Shown here piece after piece: positions 60,414 to 64,000 of a DNA stretch of 64,000 nt (the first letter of the stretch is position 1; each line of letters begins with the position of its first letter). The DNA comes from CAYUVH01 sp964448135. Lineage in GTDB: Bacteria; Verrucomicrobiota; Verrucomicrobiia; Limisphaerales; UBA8199. The position numbers and the translations under genes were made by a program. The notes under the pieces are model-generated. The model saw only the letters and a program-made list of their open reading frames with translations, was not told the origin of the DNA and made no database searches. The stretch covers positions 62,001 through 126,000 of the forward strand of contig CAYUVH010000039.1 of the NCBI GenBank assembly GCA_964448135.1, in the 5' to 3' direction.

Positions 60414-61709
60414 TTACTTTTGCTTCCTTAAATGCTTGTCCGCGAAATGGAGATACTGGTCCCAATCGTAATCCGTGATGTCGTGCTTGCCGGCGCGAAG
60501 ATGGTAGCCGATAAAATCGCCGCACGGTTGATTGGTGCCCGGCATATCGGAAACGCCCAGACCAGCCTCTCCAAACAGCTTATACACGGGCTCCGCATTT
60601 TTGGCGGCAAGGAACTCGCCCTTCGGATCCGCCCACAAATCCTCCGACGCGCTGGCCACATAAACCGGCCGGGGCGCGACGAGGGCGATCAGTTCGTGGC
60701 TGTCAACCGGGAGCGCCGCGACGTTGGTGCTGTAAAGTTTGTAGTTCCCGCAAAACCAATGGGGGAAATTGCGATTAACCAGCGCCACGGTCTCGCCGAA
60801 ATTCCGCCGGGAAAGCGCGGCGCCGCCTTCGCCGGAATCGTTCGAGATGACAAGCGCGAAACGCTCGTCACTGGCACCCGCCCAAAGGGACGTTTTGCCC
60901 AGCCGTGAGTGACCGATCACCGCCACCTTCCCGGAATCAATCGCCGGATCTTGCGCCAGGTAGTCCAACGCGCGACTCAACCCCCAAGCCCACGCAGCGA
61001 TCGCGCCCCAGGCATCGGGCGCGAATTTCGTTTCCTTTCCTTCCGGAGACATGGCCGCGCGGATGCCTTCCTTCCAGCCTTCCGGATGATCCGGCTCGAT
61101 GTCGCCATAGTAGAAGGTCGCAACCGCATATCCGTGATCGAGGATTTTTTCGACCGGCCAGCGCGCTGCTTCCGAGCCGCGCGTGGCTTCAGTCGCGCGT
61201 TGATCCACCACTGCTTTGGAATTCGGGCGCTCCCGCATCCAACGGGCGCTCAACGTTATTTTTGGATCCGGCTGGATGGCGTGGTTGCCGTTGAAGTTGC
61301 AGCCGAGAAATGCCGGCACCGGTTTGGCTGAGCGCGGCACATACAGCAACAAGTCCATGCGCGGATCGCTTTTGCTTCCGGTCGGATAAATGGCGACTTC
61401 CTTGCACGTGGCACGACCAGCGAGCGCATTCGTGTCCGTGCGCGTCACTTCGAACAGAAGCTTTACCGGACCGGCCGGCGCACGCCCTTGTACCTGGGTT
61501 TCAAACACCCGCAAAATCTCGGGCCGGCGACGTGATTGCCACGCCGCTGCATTCGTTACTTGCGTTCCATCCTGGCACACCAACGGATCAGGCAATTGGT
61601 AATCGCCGACCTTGCTCTCATCCTGATTGGTCTCACGACGTTGCGCACCAACCGCGCACGAACAACTCAGAGCCACGACAACCGCAAGCAACGCGAATCG
61701 CGATGACAT
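60414..61709 (-). CDS. Secreted glucuronoyl esterase-like (CE15-type) alpha/beta hydrolase
   Basis: 431 residues with a signal peptide (FALLAVVVALSCSCAVG; the Cys pair could be a lipobox). The hydrolase has VIGHSRLGKTSLWAG, the G-x-S-R-x-G-K nucleophile elbow of CE15 glucuronoyl esterases. It also has NDSGEGGAALSRRNFGE and a final His in AGKHDITDYDWDQYLHFADKHL. Known CE15 enzymes break ester links between glucuronic acid and lignin or other groups. The start at 61709 is preferred because the upstream 80 residues are Pro/Arg-rich noise. It is inserted in the nuo operon between nuoI (19 bases upstream) and nuoH, on the same strand, though unrelated to respiration. Confidence 0.82.
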   Translation of the reverse strand: MSSRFALLAVVVALSCSCAVGAQRRETNQDESKVGDYQLPDPLVCQDGTQVTNAAAWQSRRRPEILRVFETQVQGRAPAGPVKLLFEVTRTDTNALAGRATCKEVAIYPTGSKSDPRMDLLLYVPRSAKPVPAFLGCNFNGNHAIQPDPKITLSARWMRERPNSKAVVDQRATEATRGSEAARWPVEKILDHGYAVATFYYGDIEPDHPEGWKEGIRAAMSPEGKETKFAPDAWGAIAAWAWGLSRALDYLAQDPAIDSGKVAVIGHSRLGKTSLWAGASDERFALVISNDSGEGGAALSRRNFGETVALVNRNFPHWFCGNYKLYSTNVAALPVDSHELIALVAPRPVYVASASEDLWADPKGEFLAAKNAEPVYKLFGEAGLGVSDMPGTNQPCGDFIGYHLRAGKHDITDYDWDQYLHFADKHLRKQK

Positions 61710-61728
61710 GGCTGGGGGGTGAGCGAGG

Positions 61729-62355
61729 TTACGCGGGCGGTTTCGGCGCGGCGGTCGCGGTGGCCGCAGTTGGAGCGGGTGAAGAAACGGGAGCAGCCGG
61801 AGCCGCGGGTTTCGGAGCCGCCTTGGCCAGGGCCTTAGCGCGATCGGCCGCGAGGCGGGCGTCCACTTCGCCGGCTTCGGTGGGATGAATTTTTCGGTAG
61901 TACTCGTTCGGCCTGGCCAGCTTGTCCTTGCTGATGAGCAGGCCGTCAAAGCGGTTGCCCGTGCTCAACTCGAACTCCACGTCCATCTTGATCGCATCGA
62001 AGGGGCACACCTCCACGCAAATCTGGCAGCTCATACAAACCGAAACATCAATATCAAATACCTTGGGCTGGAATTGCAGCTTGCCGGCGTGGTCCGGCTT
62101 CTTGGTGTTGTCCTTGATGATGTAAATGCACTTGGGCGGGCATTCGACTTCGCAAATCTTGCACGCGACGCAGCGCAGGCCCTTCTGCCAATCATCGCCG
62201 TCGTAAACCAGGAAGGGAAAATTGCGCGCCGCTTCCTTCTGCGGCAGATGCTCCTCGGGGTATTGAACGGTCGTGAGGCGGTCCTTGCTGACGTAACTGC
62301 CGGCGAAGTTCCGCGCCGTCTCCGCCATGCCTCTAATGATGCCTTCGCCCAGCAT
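61729..62355 (-). CDS. nuoI: NADH-quinone oxidoreductase subunit I
   Basis: 208 residues carrying two [4Fe-4S] clusters that pass electrons toward the quinone site. Cysteines: 62, 65, 68, 72 in CVACKICEVECP and 107, 110, 113, 117 in CMSCQICVEVCP. The end is a ~45-residue Ala/Pro/Lys-rich tail (AKAAPKPAAPAAPVSSPAP...) not typical of NuoI and probably disordered. It lies 4 bases after nuoD. In this operon I comes before H, unlike the usual H-I order. Confidence 0.96.
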   Translation of the reverse strand: MLGEGIIRGMAETARNFAGSYVSKDRLTTVQYPEEHLPQKEAARNFPFLVYDGDDWQKGLRCVACKICEVECPPKCIYIIKDNTKKPDHAGKLQFQPKVFDIDVSVCMSCQICVEVCPFDAIKMDVEFELSTGNRFDGLLISKDKLARPNEYYRKIHPTEAGEVDARLAADRAKALAKAAPKPAAPAAPVSSPAPTAATATAAPKPPA

Positions 62356-62359
62356 AAAT

Positions 62360-63568
62360 TTACCGGTCCACCTCGCCGAGGACGATGTCCACGCTGCCCA
62401 GGATGATCACCACGTCGGCGATCTGCTGCCCCAGGCACATGTCTTCCAGGATGGTCAGGTTGATGAAGCTTGGCGGGCGCACCCGATAGCGGTACGGATT
62501 CGCCGTGCCATCGCTGATCAAATAAAAGCCCAACTCCCCTTTCGGCCCTTCAATGCGACCGTACGCTTCGCCGGCCTTCGGTCGAAAACCGCGCAGCCTG
62601 GCTTTGGGATCCACGATTGGCCCCGCCGGAAGCGCCTGGATCGCCTGCCGCAAGATTTCCACCGACTCGCGCATTTCCAGGACGCGCACCATATAACGAT
62701 CATAGACATCGCCGTGGTCGCCCAAGGGAATGCGAAACTTAAACCGGTCGTAGATGCCGTAGTGATCCACCTTGCGGAGGTCGTAATTCACTCCGCTGGC
62801 GCGCAGCATCGGCCCCGTCAGCCCCGCATTGACCGCCAGCGCGGGCTTCACAACACCCACCCCCTGCGTGCGCGACATCAGGATCTCGTTGCCGCTCAAC
62901 AGCGCCTCGAACTCATCCAGAAACCGGGGAAACTCGTCGACCACCTTCGCCGCCTGTTCGATCCAACCCGGAGGCAGATCGCAACGACATCCTCCGAAGC
63001 GCATGTAATTGCACATCATCCGCGCGCCCGTGAGCGACTCAAACAAATCCAAAATCCGTTCGCGTTCGCGGAAGGCGTACATCAGCGGCGTGCCCAGGGC
63101 GCCCATGTCCTGCAAAAGAAAGCCCGCGAGACAGGCATGGTTCTGCAGGCGCGTAAGCTCGGCGGTGATGACGCGAATATATTCCGCCCGCTCCGGCACC
63201 GCGAGGCCAGCGAGCTTTTCCACCGCGAGGCAGTACGCCCAGTTGTTCGTGAGCGAACAAAAGTAATCCAGGCGGTCCGTGTAAGGAATCGCCGCCAGAT
63301 ACGATGCATTCTCGGCGATCTTCTCGTGATTGCGATGCAGGTAGCCGAAAATCGGTTTCAACTTCACCACGCGCTCGCCGTCCACCACGACATCCATCCG
63401 GAACACACCGTGCGTGGACGGGTGCTGCGGTCCCATGGAGATTTCCAGCAAATCACTGCCGAGCCCCTGGCTGGAGACCTCGCCGCGGCGCAACTCGAAT
63501 TCCCGCGGTTTCAGCGCGCCCAGAGCCGGCAACGTGGAGTCCATGCCAAGTGAATCCAGGTTGCTCAC
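62360..63568 (-). CDS. nuoD: NADH-quinone oxidoreductase subunit D
   Basis: 402 residues, the 49-kDa subunit forming the quinone-binding site with NuoB. Motifs: MGPQHPSTHGVFRMDVVVDGE, IFGYLHRNHEKIAE, YTDRLDYF (with the catalytic Tyr/His region at its family positions), RFGGCRCDLPPGW, LRASGVNYDLRKVDHYGIYD, and the C-terminal YRVRPPSFINL...DIVIILGSVDIVLGEVDR. A stand-alone NuoD, not fused to NuoC. The start overlaps the nuoC stop by 4 bases. Confidence 0.97.
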   Translation of the reverse strand: MSNLDSLGMDSTLPALGALKPREFELRRGEVSSQGLGSDLLEISMGPQHPSTHGVFRMDVVVDGERVVKLKPIFGYLHRNHEKIAENASYLAAIPYTDRLDYFCSLTNNWAYCLAVEKLAGLAVPERAEYIRVITAELTRLQNHACLAGFLLQDMGALGTPLMYAFRERERILDLFESLTGARMMCNYMRFGGCRCDLPPGWIEQAAKVVDEFPRFLDEFEALLSGNEILMSRTQGVGVVKPALAVNAGLTGPMLRASGVNYDLRKVDHYGIYDRFKFRIPLGDHGDVYDRYMVRVLEMRESVEILRQAIQALPAGPIVDPKARLRGFRPKAGEAYGRIEGPKGELGFYLISDGTANPYRYRVRPPSFINLTILEDMCLGQQIADVVIILGSVDIVLGEVDR

Positions 63569-64000
63569 GAGCCAGCCTCCGCGGCGCGATGTTGTTTCGC
63601 CTTGTCCGCCACCTCATCGTGCGGCGTCGGCTCGTACTCGTAATCGTCCGGCTCCACGTAATCCTTGCGCATCGGAAAATCCTTGAACTCATCCCACATC
63701 AGGATCCGCCGCAGGTCGGGATGCCCCGTAAAAACGATGCCATACAAATCAAACGCCTCGCGCTCCTGAAACTCCGCCGCGCGCCACACGGAAGTCAACG
63801 AGGGCACTTGCGCCTGGTCGGCGCGATTGCCCGTTCGCAGCCGCAGAATCACGGGCCCGTGTTTGAGCTCCATCGAATATAAATGATACACGGCCTCCAA
63901 GTAGCCGGGCTTTTTCTTCTCGGTCGTCTGATCCACTTCCTTCTCCACGCCCTCCACAACCTGCTTCACTTTCACGGTTTCCTTGACTACCGTGTCGAGC
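63565..64000 (-). CDS. nuoC: NADH-quinone oxidoreductase subunit C, partial (runs off right edge)
   Basis: The frame is open to the window edge, so the N-terminus is not seen; a GTG at 63975 is probably internal or one option. Signatures of the 30-kDa subunit: GYLEAVYHLYSMELKHGPVILRLRTG, VPSLTSVWRAAEFQEREAFDLYGIVFTGHPDLRRILMWDEF (family motif WxxAxWxERExxDxxGIxFxGHPxLxRIL), and PMRKDYVEPDDYEYEP. First visible gene of the nuo operon; nuoA and nuoB presumably lie beyond the window. Confidence 0.93.
   Translation of the reverse strand, partial: LDTVVKETVKVKQVVEGVEKEVDQTTEKKKPGYLEAVYHLYSMELKHGPVILRLRTGNRADQAQVPSLTSVWRAAEFQEREAFDLYGIVFTGHPDLRRILMWDEFKDFPMRKDYVEPDDYEYEPTPHDEVADKAKQHRAAEAGS

Overview
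The window looks like a chromosomal segment from a Verrucomicrobiota bacterium (Pedosphaera/Limisphaerales-like). This is inferred from the G+C-rich sequence, two pseudopilin-type proteins with the FTLIELLVVIAIIAILA signature (one also has the H-X9-DG motif), very large secreted LamG/Ig/cadherin-like proteins, and many short palindromic repeats between and inside genes. No phage, insertion sequence, CRISPR array, rRNA or complete tRNA gene was seen.

Layout. 1-10.6 kb holds mostly housekeeping genes: a methyltransferase fragment, a sugar isomerase-like protein, glycogen branching enzyme glgB, an MFS transporter, a YdcF/SanA-like protein, a quinone reductase, an N-degron cluster (clpS, a DUF2017-like gene, aat) and a short MetE-like methyltransferase. 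11-30.6 kb is an envelope/secretome region. It has a LamG-Ig modular protein, a heparinase II/III-like protein, several small genes, a cobalamin riboswitch with its own terminator ahead of a secreted protein and a pseudopilin, a 2072-residue repeat protein and a second pseudopilin. 30.6-34.9 kb has folC, mtnP, a receiver-histidine kinase protein and a TM2 protein.

The most unusual locus is 35.0-44.5 kb. It is a compact five-gene operon: a 131-residue protein that looks like a ubiquitin/MoaD-type beta-grasp protein ending exactly in Gly-Gly, three DUF4132 (MolR-like) paralogs of 876, 813 and 1123 residues, and a 196-residue helical protein between the second and third. It is followed by about 1.1 kb of non-coding repeats.

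45.6-51.5 kb has a thioredoxin-fold protein, a haem/copper monooxygenase-like protein and RNase HI in a translationally coupled row, then two small exported proteins and an M20 peptidase. From 51.6 kb to the right edge, on the minus strand, lies a complex I (nuo) operon transcribed C-D-I-[glucuronoyl esterase-like]-H-J-K-L-M-M-N. It has two NuoM-type antiporter subunits, no nuoE/F/G in the expected place, and an unrelated carbohydrate-esterase gene between nuoI and nuoH.

All functional calls come from motif recognition by eye. No database search was run, so family names are recollection-based and domain borders are approximate.
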